Positions 1 to 10,120 are shown, counted from the stretch's first letter. The stretch: DNA of 64,000 nucleotides from Pseudonocardia sp. ICBG1293 (GCF_020131355.1 NZ_JAHLEL010000044.1:620001-684000), one strand, 5' to 3'. The notes: generated by a model from the letters alone, not told the origin. Translations and numbers: made by a program.

Positions 1-326
1 GTGCGCGGGACGTGGCGGGCCATCAGCGGCGACCCGTGGGTGGTGCGCATCCCGGCGGTGAGGTGGGTGTCCTTGTGCAGGGCGGGCAGGCCGTGCAGCG
101 GGCCGTCCGGCCCGGAGCGGACCAGCCGGTCGTCGGCGGCGGCCGCGGCGGCCAGCGCGCCCTCGGCGTCGAGGGTGACGACGGCGTTGACCCGGCCGTT
201 CACCGCGTCGATGCGCTCCAGGCAGGCCGTGGTGAGCTCGCGCGCGGACAGCTCGCCGGACGCGACGAGCGCGGCCAGCTCGACGGCGGGACGGTCGACG
301 AGGGGGAGATCGGGTTCCACCCGCAC
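1..326 (-). CDS. Amidase-signature family protein (N-terminal fragment)
   Basis: The 108 visible residues match the start of amidase-signature hydrolases, which cleave amides with a Ser-cisSer-Lys triad. The segment GPLHGLPALHKD followed by TAGMRTTHGSPL corresponds to the family's conserved region holding the catalytic lysine (HKD). The gene runs off the left edge, so the glycine/serine-rich signature and the other two triad residues are not visible. The GTG start at 326 lies 4 bp downstream of the galT stop, so it is probably the third gene of a deoR-galT-amidase operon. An amidase is an unexpected partner for galT, where galK would be usual; the substrate is unknown. Confidence 0.75.
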   Translation of the reverse strand, partial: MRVEPDLPLVDRPAVELAALVASGELSARELTTACLERIDAVNGRVNAVVTLDAEGALAAAAAADDRLVRSGPDGPLHGLPALHKDTHLTAGMRTTHGSPLMARHVPR

Positions 327-330
327 ACAC

Positions 331-1431
331 CTACAGCGAACGGAGCCGTTCCGCGACCGCCTCGGGCAGCACGTCGGAGATGAACGCGCCCGCGCCGGAC
401 TCCGACCCGGCCAGATACTTGATCTTCCCGGGGGCCCGGCGGATCGAGTGCAGGCGCAGGTGCAGCCGGGCGTCGGCACGGCCGTCGCTCTCGCGCACCG
501 GGGCCTGGTTCCAGCCCGCGACGTAGGGCAGCTCGTCGTCGTAGAGGGCGTCGAGGCGGCGCAGCACGTCCAGGTAGAGGGTCGCGAACTCGGCACGCTG
601 GGCCTCGTCGAGGGCGGGCAGGTCCGGCGTGGGCCGGTGCGGGTACAGGTGCACCTCGACCGGCCAGCGCGCCGCCTGCGGCACGAACACCGTCCAGTGC
701 TCCCCGGCGACGACGACCCGCTCCCCGGACGCCCGCTCGGCGGCCAGCTGCGTGTCGAACAGGTTCTCCCCCGTGGCCTCCCGGTGGGCCGCGACGTGGG
801 CGAGCATCCGCTGCGGGAACGGCGGGACGTAGGGGTAGGCGTAGATCTGGCCGTGCGGGTGCGACAACGTCACCCCGATCTCGGCGCCCCGGTTCTCGAA
901 CGGGAACACGTAGCGGACCCCGGGCCGCGCACCGAGCTCGGCGGTGCGGTCGGCCCACGCCTCCAGCACCAGGCGTGCCCGCTCGGGGGTGAGCCGGGAG
1001 AACGGCGTGTCGTGGTCGTCGGTGAAGCAGACGACCACGCACCGGCCCGACGCGGCCTGCGGCACCGGGCCCGGCTCCGGCAGCGGTGCCCCGGGTGCCG
1101 ACCCGAAGGAGGGGAACCGGTTCTCGAAGGCCACGACGCCGTACTCCGGGCTCGGGACCTCGGTGTGGCGGCCGTCGCGGCTGGGGCACAGCGGGCACTG
1201 GTCGGCCGGCGGCTTGTAGGTCCGGTCCTGGCGGTGCGCCGCGATCGTGACCCACTCGCCGGCCAGCGCGTCGTAGCGCAGCTGGGAGGCCGGGACGACC
1301 CGCGGCAGGTCCCGGTGGTCGACGAGCGCCGCGGGATCGCGCGGCGCGTGCTCCGGGCCGTCGAACCAGACGATCTCCCGTCCGTCGGCCATCCGGGTGG
1401 TCAGCTTCTGCACCTTCTGCACGTCCGTCAC
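331..1431 (-). CDS. galT: Galactose-1-phosphate uridylyltransferase
   Basis: This Leloir-pathway enzyme exchanges UMP between UDP-glucose and galactose-1-phosphate. The 366-residue product carries the hallmark HPHGQ active-site motif (SHPHGQIYAYP; the nucleophile is the second His), the upstream VFPFENRGAEIG segment, and CPLCPS in the N-terminal third where zinc ligands lie in this family. The GTG start at 1431 overlaps the stop of the upstream regulator (GTGA), indicating translational coupling. A much longer frame continues upstream but only overlaps the regulator in another frame. No galK or galE is visible nearby. The divergent sodium symporter is the likely sugar importer. Confidence 0.95.
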   Translation of the reverse strand: MTDVQKVQKLTTRMADGREIVWFDGPEHAPRDPAALVDHRDLPRVVPASQLRYDALAGEWVTIAAHRQDRTYKPPADQCPLCPSRDGRHTEVPSPEYGVVAFENRFPSFGSAPGAPLPEPGPVPQAASGRCVVVCFTDDHDTPFSRLTPERARLVLEAWADRTAELGARPGVRYVFPFENRGAEIGVTLSHPHGQIYAYPYVPPFPQRMLAHVAAHREATGENLFDTQLAAERASGERVVVAGEHWTVFVPQAARWPVEVHLYPHRPTPDLPALDEAQRAEFATLYLDVLRRLDALYDDELPYVAGWNQAPVRESDGRADARLHLRLHSIRRAPGKIKYLAGSESGAGAFISDVLPEAVAERLRSL

Positions 1432-2219
1432 CTTCCGGGGCGAGCGATGATCACGCGGTCGACCTCGCCCTCGAGGACCGCACGGTCGGCGTCGACCAGA
1501 CCGGAGTCGGTGACCAGCACGTCGGCCTCGGACAGCTCGGCGATCGTCGAGATCCCGACGGTGCCCCACTTCGTGTGGTCGGCGACGACGACCAGCTGCC
1601 GGCCGGCGTCGACCAGTGCCCGGTTCGTGTCGCGTTCGGTCAGGTTCGGGGTGGAGAACCCGGCGGCGGCGCTCATGCCGTGCACCCCCAGGAACACCGT
1701 CTCCAGGTTCAGCGAGCGCAGCGCGGCGATCGCGACCGGGCCGACCAGCGCCTCCGACGGCGTCCGCACCCCGCCGGTGAGGATGACCGTGGTCCCGCGG
1801 GCGTCCGCGCCACCGGTGTGGAACGCGTCGGCGACGGCGACGGAGTTCGTCACCACGGTCAGCCTCGGCACCGCGGCGAGCAGCCGCGCGAGCCGCCAGG
1901 TCGTCGTGCCCGCGGACAGCCCGATCGCGGCCCCGGGGGTCACCAGCTCGGCGGCCGCGGCGGCGATGGTGTCCTTCTCCTCCAGCTCGCACACCGACTT
2001 CGCGGCGAACCCGGGCTCGGAGGTGGTGTGCTCGCCGACGGCCGTCGCCCCGCCGTGCACCTTGTCCACCAGGCGGCGCCGGGCCAGCACGTCGAGGTCG
2101 CGGCGCACGGTCATCTCCGACACGCCGAGATGGTCGGCCAGCTCGGACACCCGTACCGCGCCGCGGGTGCGGACCTGCTCCACGATCACCTCGCGCCGCT
2201 GCTCGGCGAGCAGGCTCAT
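1428..2219 (-). CDS. DeoR/GlpR-family transcriptional repressor
   Basis: A 263-residue sugar-phosphate-responsive repressor. The N-terminus has the DeoR helix-turn-helix (RREVIVEQVRTRGAVRV, SELADHLGVSEMTVRRDLD) and the typical KVHGGA segment. The C-terminal DeoRC sensor domain includes IGLSAGTTTWRLA, VTNSVAVADA and VVVADHTKWG. The ATG at 2219 was chosen because the family normally begins a few residues before this HTH; the frame stays open 31 codons further upstream. It precedes galT with a 4-bp overlap and is divergent from the symporter, so it probably controls both directions in response to a galactose-derived sugar phosphate. The effector is inferred. Confidence 0.92.
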   Translation of the reverse strand: MSLLAEQRREVIVEQVRTRGAVRVSELADHLGVSEMTVRRDLDVLARRRLVDKVHGGATAVGEHTTSEPGFAAKSVCELEEKDTIAAAAAELVTPGAAIGLSAGTTTWRLARLLAAVPRLTVVTNSVAVADAFHTGGADARGTTVILTGGVRTPSEALVGPVAIAALRSLNLETVFLGVHGMSAAAGFSTPNLTERDTNRALVDAGRQLVVVADHTKWGTVGISTIAELSEADVLVTDSGLVDADRAVLEGEVDRVIIARPGR

Positions 2220-2357
2220 CGTGTCCGGGCCGGACACCGTCGGGACGTCACCCACACAGAATGCAACACAACCGAACGTGCGGCAAGGGTCGACCGTGCG
2301 TGTCGGAGCCACGACGGTCCGCGGCCGAGGTCACCGAGCGGCCTCGAATTCGAGCGA

Positions 2358-2391
2358 AAGTGTTCACTTCTGATCGAGTCCGGTCTAGCTT
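2358..2391 (+). promoter_or_regulatory. Symporter promoter with overlapping dyad operator
   Basis: AAGTGTTCACTT (2358-2369) has 5-bp inverted arms. Its TTCACT half makes a -35-like hexamer placed 17 bp before TAGCTT (2386-2391), a plausible -10. A repressor on this dyad would block the promoter, which fits the neighbouring DeoR gene. The rest of the 332-bp divergent gap (2220-2551) holds a leader of about 155 nt before the symporter and no gene I can support. Confidence 0.4.
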
Positions 2392-2551
2392 GTGCGTTGG
2401 TCCGCGCACCGTGTCGTGGCGCACCGGTGCCGTCGTGCACCACCGGCCCGCGGACCGGCGATACACACGCACTCGACGGCGAGGAGCTTTCCGAGATGGA
2501 ACATCGAGAGACGGCCCGGCGGGCCCCGGGAACCTCCCGGAGGGATGCGGC

Positions 2552-4237
2552 ATGACCGCCCAGGAGGTCCTGCGCCTCAACCCCAACCTGGTCGACTACC
2601 TGCTGGTCGCGTTCTACTTCGTACTGGTGCTCGGCATCGGGTTCGCGGCGCGCCGCTCGGTGTCCTCCAGCCTCGACTTCCTGCTCTCCGGCCGGTCGAT
2701 GCCGGCGTGGATCACCGGCCTGGCGTTCATCTCGGCCAACCTGGGCGCGATCGAGCTGATCGGCATGGTCGCCAACGGGGCCCAGTTCGGCATCCCGACG
2801 GTGCACTACTACTGGCTGGGCGCGATCCCGGCCATGGTGTTCCTGGGCATCGTGATGATGCCGTTCTACTACGGCTCCAAGGCCCGCAGCGTCCCGGAGT
2901 TCCTGCTCAAGCGGTTCAACAAGACCACCCAGCGGGTGCAGGCGGTGATCTTCGCGGTCGCCTCGATCCTGATCGCCGGGGTCAACCTGTTCTCCCTGGG
3001 CCTGGTCCTGGAGGCGCTGCTGGGGTGGTCGCTGTACCTGGCGATCCCGGTCGCCGCGGTCGTCGTGCTGGGCTACATCTCCCTCGGCGGGCTGTCCGCG
3101 GCCATCTACACCGAGGTGCTGCAGTTCTTCGTGATCCTCGCGCTGCTCATCCCGCTCACCGTCGCCGGGCTGAACCGGGTCGGCGGCTGGGACGGCCTGA
3201 CCCGCGCGGTCACCGAGGGGCCGAGCGGCGGTGCGGACCTGAACGCCTGGCCCGGCACCCCGCTCACCGAGATCGCGAACCCGTTCCTGTCGGTGCTGGG
3301 CATCGTGTTCGGTCTCGGTTTCGTGCTGTCCTTCGGCTACTGGACGACGAACTTCGCCGAGGTCCAGCGCGCCCTGTCGGCCAAGTCGATGTCCGCCGCG
3401 CGGCGCACCCCGATCATCGGCGCGTTCCCGAAGGCGCTGGTCGTGCTGGTCATCGTGACCCCGGGCATGATCGCCGGGATCCTCGTCCCGCAGATCGCCG
3501 CGGTGAAGTCCGGTGGTGCCGACGCCGTCGAGGGCATCACCTACAACAACGCGCTGTCGCTGCTGATGAAGGAGGTCCTGCCCAACGGGATCCTCGGCGT
3601 CGCGATCGCCGGCCTGCTGGCCGCGTTCATGGCGGGCATGGCGGCCAACATCAGCTCGTTCAACACCGTGTTCACCTACGACATCTGGCAGGACTGGGTG
3701 CGCCCGGGCCGGGCCGACCGCTACTACCTGGGCGTCGGCCGGATGGTCACGATCATCGGCTGCGTGCTCGCCATCGGCACCGCGTTCATCGCGTCCGGCT
3801 CGGCGAACCTGATGGACTACATCCAGTCGCTGTTCAGCTTCTTCAACGCACCGCTGTTCGCGATCTTCATCCTGGGTCTGTTCTGGAAGCGGATGACCGG
3901 GCCGTCGGCCTGGATCGGCCTGCTCTCCGGTACCGCCGCGGCGGTGCTCGTCGACGTCCTGGTGCGTACCGAGGTCTGGTCGATGTCCAGCCAGGCGGGC
4001 AGCTTCGTCGGCGCCATCGCGGCGTTCGTCGTCGGCGTCGGAGTCTCGGCGGGGGTCTCGCTGGTGAGCACCCCGAAGCCGGACGCCGAGCTGGTCGGCC
4101 TGACCTGGAGCCTCACGCCCAAGGAGGCCCGCACCCATTCCACCGACGGTGACGACGCGGGCTGGTACCGCAGCCCGGGCGTGCTCGGTGCGCTGGTGCT
4201 CGCGATGACCGTCGTCCTCTACATCGCGTTCGGCTGA
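2552..4237 (+). CDS. Sodium:solute symporter (SSS family), probable sugar importer
   Basis: A 561-residue polytopic membrane protein of the SSS/SLC5 family. The first helix (VDYLLVAFYFVLVLGIGFAA) is followed by the family's LDFLLSGRSMPAWITGLAFISANLGAIE region, which shapes the sodium and substrate site, and about 13 further hydrophobic segments follow. The ATG at 2552 has a GGAGG-like ribosome site (about 2539-2543). It is divergent from deoR-galT, so galactose or a galactoside is the likely substrate; this rests on context, since SSS proteins also carry acids, nucleosides and vitamins. A small two-helix protein follows 13 bp downstream. Confidence 0.9.
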   Translation: MTAQEVLRLNPNLVDYLLVAFYFVLVLGIGFAARRSVSSSLDFLLSGRSMPAWITGLAFISANLGAIELIGMVANGAQFGIPTVHYYWLGAIPAMVFLGIVMMPFYYGSKARSVPEFLLKRFNKTTQRVQAVIFAVASILIAGVNLFSLGLVLEALLGWSLYLAIPVAAVVVLGYISLGGLSAAIYTEVLQFFVILALLIPLTVAGLNRVGGWDGLTRAVTEGPSGGADLNAWPGTPLTEIANPFLSVLGIVFGLGFVLSFGYWTTNFAEVQRALSAKSMSAARRTPIIGAFPKALVVLVIVTPGMIAGILVPQIAAVKSGGADAVEGITYNNALSLLMKEVLPNGILGVAIAGLLAAFMAGMAANISSFNTVFTYDIWQDWVRPGRADRYYLGVGRMVTIIGCVLAIGTAFIASGSANLMDYIQSLFSFFNAPLFAIFILGLFWKRMTGPSAWIGLLSGTAAAVLVDVLVRTEVWSMSSQAGSFVGAIAAFVVGVGVSAGVSLVSTPKPDAELVGLTWSLTPKEARTHSTDGDDAGWYRSPGVLGALVLAMTVVLYIAFG

Positions 4238-4250
4238 GCGGAGACCTGCG

Positions 4251-4559
4251 ATGAGCTCGAAGAGTGCTGACCACACCCCCGGCGACCGCGCCGGGGCCGA
4301 CGCCCCGGTCTCGACGACCGCGGCCAACCTGTTCGACCTGCGGTCGGTGATCGCCCTGCTGTTCGGGGTCTACGGCATCGTGCTGCTGATCATGGGCATC
4401 GTGTCGGGGAACGACCCGGAGAACCTCGCCAAGACCGGCGGCACGAACCTGAACCTCGACACCGGCATCGGCATGCTGGTCATCGGGGCGCTGTTCGTGC
4501 TGTGGGTGTACCTGCGGCCGCTGAAGCTGGCCCCGCCGGCGACCGACGAGCAGGACTGA
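4251..4559 (+). CDS. Small two-helix membrane protein, symporter partner
   Basis: A 102-residue protein with a polar N-terminus of about 30 residues and two hydrophobic helices (VIALLFGVYGIVLLIMGIV and MLVIGALFVLWVYL) separated by a loop. A GGAGA-like site precedes the ATG, and the gene starts 13 bp after the symporter stop, so the two are almost certainly cotranscribed. Small proteins of this kind are often encoded next to SSS transporters in actinomycetes. A role as an accessory subunit or assembly factor is plausible but unproven. Confidence 0.75.
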   Translation: MSSKSADHTPGDRAGADAPVSTTAANLFDLRSVIALLFGVYGIVLLIMGIVSGNDPENLAKTGGTNLNLDTGIGMLVIGALFVLWVYLRPLKLAPPATDEQD

Positions 4560-4569
4560 CCCGGACCAC

Positions 4570-4604
4570 GCCGGCCGGGAGTGCCCTCAGCGCTCGCGGC
4601 CGGC
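4570..4604. terminator. Possible terminator hairpin between convergent genes
   Basis: Perfect 8-bp arms GCCGGCCG (4570-4577) and CGGCCGGC (4597-4604) follow the symporter operon. There is no T-run, as is common in high-GC actinobacteria. The right arm overlaps the end of the small minus-strand frame. Confidence 0.4.
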
Positions 4605-4706
4605 GGGGGTCGGGTAGACCGGGTTGAACGCCGCGAGGGTGTAGTCGTCGATCCGGCGCGCCACGCGGGTCAGGCCGGAACGCAGGACGCGGAGGGTGTC
4701 GCTCAT
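4587..4706 (-). CDS. Short hypothetical protein (39 aa)
   Basis: A 39-residue frame starting MSDTLRVLRSGLTRVARRID and ending in a tyrosine/proline-containing tail (AAFNPVYPTPAGRER). The ATG at 4706 has a GAAGGGA-type ribosome site about 12 bp upstream. It contains no cysteine, so it is not one of the Cys leader peptides found elsewhere in this window. It lies alone between the symporter operon and the divergent YigZ gene. No family is recognised, and it could be spurious. Confidence 0.4.
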   Translation of the reverse strand: MSDTLRVLRSGLTRVARRIDDYTLAAFNPVYPTPAGRER

Positions 4707-4871
4707 GGATGGGGTTCCCTTCTCGTACGGCGGTGGCACCGCCGGTGGGGGACGAGGGAGCCCGCCGGGTGAGGCGGACGGCCTCGTCACCGGACCCGAC
4801 CAGGATGCACTGAATCGATCCCGACGCGCCGCCGATCGCGAGCACGGTCACGGTGTGAGGCCGGTCGCGCC

Positions 4872-5498
4872 GTGCGGGTGATCGCCCGCGACGGGGAGCA
4901 CGAGATCGCGATCTCCCGGTCGCGCTTCCGCTGCACCGTGGCCAGGGTCCCCGACGTCGCGGCCGCCCAGGCCGTGATCGACCGGGTCCGGCGCGCCGGA
5001 CCGGACGCCACCCACCACTGCACCGCGCTGCGCGTCGGCGACCCCCGCACCGGGGACCTCACCGCCCGCTCCGCCGACGACGGCGAGCCGTCCGGCACCG
5101 CGGGCGTGCCGATGCTGGAGGTACTCACCCGTCGCGGGCTCACCGACGTCGTCGCGGTGGTGTCGCGCTGGTTCGGCGGGACGAAGCTCGGCGCGGGCGG
5201 CCTGGTCCGCGCCTACTCCGGCGCGCTCGCCGAGACCCTCGACTCCGTCGGCGAGCTGCGCCGGGTCCGGCACCGCGCGCTGCTGCTCGCGCTGGGCCAC
5301 GACCGCGCCGGGCGCCTGGAGCACGACCTGCGCCACTCCCCCTACCGGTTGTGCGAGGTGACCCACGGCGCGGACGTGACGCTGACCGTCGCCGTCGAGG
5401 AGGGTGCGACCGCGGCCTTCGCCGACTGGCTGGCCGCCCACACCGGCGGCGACGTCGAGGCACTCGACACGGGCCCCCGCGACCTCTATCTACCCTGA
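4872..5498 (+). CDS. YigZ/IMPACT-family protein (UPF0029)
   Basis: A 208-residue protein of the IMPACT/YigZ family. The N-terminal domain contains the conserved ADDGEPSGTAGVPMLEVLT and VVSRWFGGTKLGAGGLVRAYS segments, followed by the ferredoxin-like C-terminal DUF1949-type domain. Bacterial members have no settled biochemical role; the eukaryotic relative IMPACT acts in GCN2 signalling. A GTG start at 4872 is used, with a second GTG two codons downstream. The GNAT gene begins 4 bp after the stop, so the two are probably cotranscribed. Confidence 0.88.
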   Translation: MRVIARDGEHEIAISRSRFRCTVARVPDVAAAQAVIDRVRRAGPDATHHCTALRVGDPRTGDLTARSADDGEPSGTAGVPMLEVLTRRGLTDVVAVVSRWFGGTKLGAGGLVRAYSGALAETLDSVGELRRVRHRALLLALGHDRAGRLEHDLRHSPYRLCEVTHGADVTLTVAVEEGATAAFADWLAAHTGGDVEALDTGPRDLYLP

Positions 5499-5502
5499 GC
5501 GC

Positions 5503-5988
5503 GTGCACATCCGCGCCGCGACCCGCGACGACCTCCCCGCCGTCCTCGACGTGCTCCGCCCGATCTTCGCCGACGGCCGCACCTACACCGTCCCGCCCGA
5601 CGCCGACGACGCCTGGATCACCCGCATGTGGATGCTCCCGCCGCCGGCCCGGGTCGTCGTGGCGGTCCGGGACGGGAGGGTCGTCGGGACCGCCAAGACC
5701 GGGCCCAACCAGGCCGGGCCCGGCTCGCACGTCGCGACCGCGAGCTTCGCCGTCGACGCGGGCGGGGCCGGCCGCGGGACCGGCCGCGCACTCGGCGAGC
5801 ACGTGCTGGCCCTCGCCCGCGCCGACGGGTACTCCGCGATGCAGTTCAACGCCGTCGTGCAGACGAACACCCGTGCGGTCGCGCTGTGGCACTCGCTGGG
5901 CTTCGCCACCGTCGGCACGGTGCCCGACGCGTTCACCCTGCCCGACGGGTCGACGACCGGCCTGCACGTGATGCACCGCTACCTGTGA
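5503..5988 (+). CDS. GNAT-family N-acetyltransferase
   Basis: A 161-residue acetyl-CoA-dependent acyltransferase. It starts VHIRAATRDDLPAVLDVL, has the central VVVAVRDGRVVGTA strand pair, the pyrophosphate-binding segment GGAGRGTGRALGEHVL (Q/R-x-x-G-x-G/A type) and the C-terminal NTRAVALWHSLGF motif of GNAT enzymes. The GTG at 5503 is chosen because it gives the canonical N-terminus immediately after the upstream gene. The acceptor substrate is unknown. Confidence 0.88.
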   Translation: MHIRAATRDDLPAVLDVLRPIFADGRTYTVPPDADDAWITRMWMLPPPARVVVAVRDGRVVGTAKTGPNQAGPGSHVATASFAVDAGGAGRGTGRALGEHVLALARADGYSAMQFNAVVQTNTRAVALWHSLGFATVGTVPDAFTLPDGSTTGLHVMHRYL

Positions 5989-6081
5989 GCTGTGCGGCCC
6001 GCACCGTTGCGGCTCTGTACGCCGGGAGTTAGCCGCGCCTACACTGCGTCTTCGTCGGACCTCACCACCACGGGGGCGCAC

Positions 6082-7325
<1,244 letters not shown>

Positions 7326-7329
<4 letters not shown>

Positions 7330-8223
7330 GGCGTGTCTCCTAACGCGCGTAGCCAGGTCACGATGGTCTTCAGGACGACCCCGCCGCGGTAGGTCACGGC
7401 GAGTTTGTCGTAGCGGGTCGCCAGGCCGCGCCACTGCTTGACCTCGCAGAACCCGCGTTCGACGACGTTGCGGCCGCGGTAGTCGACCCGGTCGAACATC
7501 GGTGGCCGACCGCCGCGGGAGCCGCGGCGTTTCCGGTGTCCCTGCTGGTCAGCCGGTTCCGGGATGACCGCGACGATCCGCCGTTCGCGCAGGTGCCGGC
7601 GGATCGCGCGTGAGGAGTAGGCCTTGTCGCCGCGGACCCGCTCGGGGCGGGTCCGCGCCCGGCCCGCACCGACCCGGTCGATACGCAGGTGACTCATCAG
7701 GTGCAGGAACATCGGGGCGTCACCGGCCTGGCCGGGACCGACGAGCACGACCAGCGGGCGGCCGTGTCCGTCAACGAGCTGGTGGATCTTCGTGGTCAGC
7801 CCGCCGCGAGAGCGGCCCAAGGCGTGATCGGGCGGCTCGACGCGCAGATTCTTGTAGTTCGATCCGGCCCCCTGTGTCGCGCCTGAGAGTCGCGGCGTGC
7901 TGGTGGGCGCGGATGATCGACGAGTCGACGCTGACCGCCCAGTCCACCAGACCGGCGGAGTCGGCATCGGCCAGCAGAGCTGCGAGAACGTGATCCCAGG
8001 TGCCGTCACCTGCATAGCGGCGGTGGCGTTTCCACAGCGTCTGCCATGGCCCGAACTCGACCGGGACATCGCGCCAAGCCACTCCGCACCGGAACCGGTA
8101 GATAATCCCCTCGACCACCCGACGGTGATCGGCGAACGGGCGCCCCGGCATCCCGTCCGACGAGGGCAACAACGGCTCGAGCCTGGCCCACTGGGCATCG
8201 GTCAGGACCACACGACGCAACAC
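7326..8223 (-). CDS. IS5-type transposase in two overlapping frames
   Basis: The first frame starts at 8223 (MLRRVVLTDAQWARLEPLLP) and contains the first catalytic Asp in WAVSVDSSIIRAHQH. Near 7868-7880 homology passes to a second frame (GAGSNYKNLRVEPPDHALG, then SRGGLTTKIH) holding VRGDKAYSS and the catalytic Glu in NVVERGFCEVKQW. The second frame is shifted +1 (or -2) relative to the first across a GC-rich G-run. Two-frame transposases made by programmed frameshifting are common in this superfamily, but a disabling indel cannot be excluded. The last codon and stop are completed by the CTAG target sequence. Confidence 0.85.
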
Positions 8224-8270
8224 CCGATGATCATCCCGCAGTCCCGATTGGCAGAGTTAAGAGACACTCC
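7330..8270 (-). mobile_element. IS5-superfamily insertion sequence, 941 bp
   Basis: Ends are GGCGTGTCTCCTAAC on the left and, read inward from 8270, GGAGTGTCTCTTAAC; 13 of the first 15 positions match. It is flanked by the direct repeat CTAG (7326-7329 and 8271-8274), a 4-bp target duplication. The insertion point was the CTAG in which the TAG stops of the convergent mntH and crotonase genes overlapped; duplicating it left both genes complete. The transposase stop codon (7326-7328) is also supplied by the left target copy. Confidence 0.9.
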
Positions 8271-9059
8271 CTAGCGGCCGCGCCAGACCGGGTCGCGCTT
8301 CTCGGCGAAGGCGGTGGCACCCTCGCGGGCGTCCTCCGAGGTCAGCACCGGGCCGACGACGGCGTCGTGGCGCTCCCAGCGGTCGGCACCCCAGTCCGGG
8401 CTCTCCCGCACGATCCGCTTCGACGCGGCCAGCCCGAGCGGGCCGTTCGCCGCGATCCGCCCGGCGAGCTCGAGCGCCGCGTCCCGCGCGCCGCCGTCGT
8501 CGACGACCCGGTTCACCAGGCCGGCGGCCTCGGCACGCGCGGCGTCGATCGGGTCGCCGGTCAGCAGCATCTCCAGCGCGAGCGCCCGGGGCACCCGGTT
8601 CGCCAGCTCCAGCGCGCCCCCCGCGGCCGCGACCAGGGAGCGCTTGACCTCCGGCACGCCGAACCGGGCACCCCGCCCCGCGACGACGAGGTCGCAGGCA
8701 AGCATGATCTCGAACCCGCCGGCGAGCGCCCAGCCCTCCACGGCGGCGATCATCGGGGTGACCGGCGGGCGCTGGGTGATGCCGCAGAGCCCGCGACCGG
8801 GCAGCGACGGACGCTCGCCGCGCAGGAACGCCTTCAGGTCCATCCCGGCCGAGAACACCCCACCCGCACCGGTGAGCACGCCGACCCGCAGGTCCGGGTC
8901 CGCGTCGAGCTCGTCGACGGCCGCGGCCACGGCGTGCGCCACGCTCTCGTTCAGGGCGTTCTTGGCCCGCGGGCGGTTGATCGTGATCAGCAGGACGCCG
9001 TCACGGCGCTCGACGAGCACGTCCTGCTCGGAAGCGGTCAGTTCTGACTGCTCTGTCAT
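8271..9059 (-). CDS. Enoyl-CoA hydratase/isomerase (crotonase family)
   Basis: A 262-residue crotonase-fold protein. The N-terminal LITINRPRAKNALNE motif, GGVFSAGMDLKAFL (oxyanion-hole loop) and AVEGWALAGGFEIMLACDLVVA (second oxyanion glycine and helix) are all present. The Glu of SLVAAAGGALELANRVPR sits near one of the usual acid positions, but which acid is catalytic is unclear, so hydratase, isomerase or another crotonase chemistry are all possible. It is probably cotranscribed with the upstream alpha/beta hydrolase, 10 bp away. Its TAG stop lies in the IS target duplication. Confidence 0.88.
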   Translation of the reverse strand: MTEQSELTASEQDVLVERRDGVLLITINRPRAKNALNESVAHAVAAAVDELDADPDLRVGVLTGAGGVFSAGMDLKAFLRGERPSLPGRGLCGITQRPPVTPMIAAVEGWALAGGFEIMLACDLVVAGRGARFGVPEVKRSLVAAAGGALELANRVPRALALEMLLTGDPIDAARAEAAGLVNRVVDDGGARDAALELAGRIAANGPLGLAASKRIVRESPDWGADRWERHDAVVGPVLTSEDAREGATAFAEKRDPVWRGR

Positions 9060-9069
9060 GGCGCCGACC

Positions 9070-9960
9070 CTAGACGGCCGGGGCCACCACCGGAACCGAG
9101 TGCTCCCAGTCCGCGAGCAACGTGCGCAGCGCGGTCACCAGGGCCAGCGGCTGGTCGATCATCACGTGGTGCCCGGCGCCGGGGATCTCGACGACCGGGG
9201 CGGCCCGCCCCATCCGGTCGACGACCATCTCCCCCATGTCGGCCGGGACCAGGCCGTGCTCGGCCCGGAACAACGCGATCCGGCATCCGGGCCGCCCGAG
9301 GTCGCCGGGGGTCAGCGAGATCCCACCGAAGATGGCGGGGTCGAACTTCCAGCTCCAGCCGCCGTCGACGGCGCGCACGCTGTGCTCGGCGATGTGCCGG
9401 TGCACCCAGGGCAGGTCCCCGGCCTGCTCGGGGATCGTGCGGAAGCGGGCGACGAGGGCGTCGCGGCCGGGGTGGACCTTCGCCGGCCCGAAGGCGCGCC
9501 GCTCCCGGGCCGCCCGCTCCTCCGGGGAGCGGTCGCGGACCGGGGAGTCGACGGCGACGGCCCCCGCCAGCTCCTCGCCGTAGCGCAGCGCGGCGGTGAG
9601 CGTGACGAACCCGCCCAGGCTGTGCCCGATCAGGGTGGGGCGCGGCCCGAGCCCGGACGCGGCGATCACCGCACGCAGCTCGGTCGCCCAGCGGACCAGG
9701 TCGTAGGAGGGTGCCCGCCCGGAGTCGCCGTGCCCCGACAGGTCGACCGCCACGACCCGGCGGGTGCCCTCGACCAGCAGCGGCGCCACGTGGTCCCACC
9801 AGTGCGAGTGCGCGGCGCCACCGTGCACCAGCAGCACGCCGGGCCCGCCCGGAGCACCCCAGCTGCGGAAGCGGATCTCGACGCCGTCGCTCGCGACGAC
9901 GCCGGGCTCGGCCTTCTCGGCGAGTGCGTCGGTGAACCAGGTGGGCGGAGCGGTGGACAC
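9070..9960 (-). CDS. Alpha/beta-fold hydrolase
   Basis: A 296-residue serine hydrolase. VLLVHGGAAHSHWWD provides the oxyanion region, VAVDLSGHGDSGR is typical of the family, and GHSLGG is the nucleophile elbow. The acid is probably in the segment after RIALFRAEHG, and GAGHHVMIDQP provides the histidine. Esterase, lipase or carbon-carbon hydrolase activity cannot be told apart by sequence. It lies directly upstream of the crotonase, suggesting a small catabolic operon. Confidence 0.87.
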   Translation of the reverse strand: MSTAPPTWFTDALAEKAEPGVVASDGVEIRFRSWGAPGGPGVLLVHGGAAHSHWWDHVAPLLVEGTRRVVAVDLSGHGDSGRAPSYDLVRWATELRAVIAASGLGPRPTLIGHSLGGFVTLTAALRYGEELAGAVAVDSPVRDRSPEERAARERRAFGPAKVHPGRDALVARFRTIPEQAGDLPWVHRHIAEHSVRAVDGGWSWKFDPAIFGGISLTPGDLGRPGCRIALFRAEHGLVPADMGEMVVDRMGRAAPVVEIPGAGHHVMIDQPLALVTALRTLLADWEHSVPVVAPAV

Positions 9961-10120
9961 GCGGGGACCTCGGATCGTGGTGCGGGGACGGCCGTGGAGA
10001 ACCTACCCCGCCCGCGGCCCGACGACGCCCGGGTCACGGGACGCGGGGACCGGGCGACCGGCGTCCCGGCGGGGGCGGCGAGGGCGTGGCCCGACGCGGT
10101 GACGGTCCGGGGTGGCGTCT

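Noticed and set aside
1..2373. Long plus-strand frame over galT and deoR
   Set aside because: No domain recognised; it is the antisense of two well-supported genes.
4587..4706. Possible Cys leader peptide
   Set aside because: It contains no cysteine and no matching motif; kept only as a hypothetical short gene.
6028..6045. MntR/DtxR-like box before mntH
   Set aside because: GTTAGCCGCGCCTACAC resembles half-sites but has no convincing dyad symmetry.
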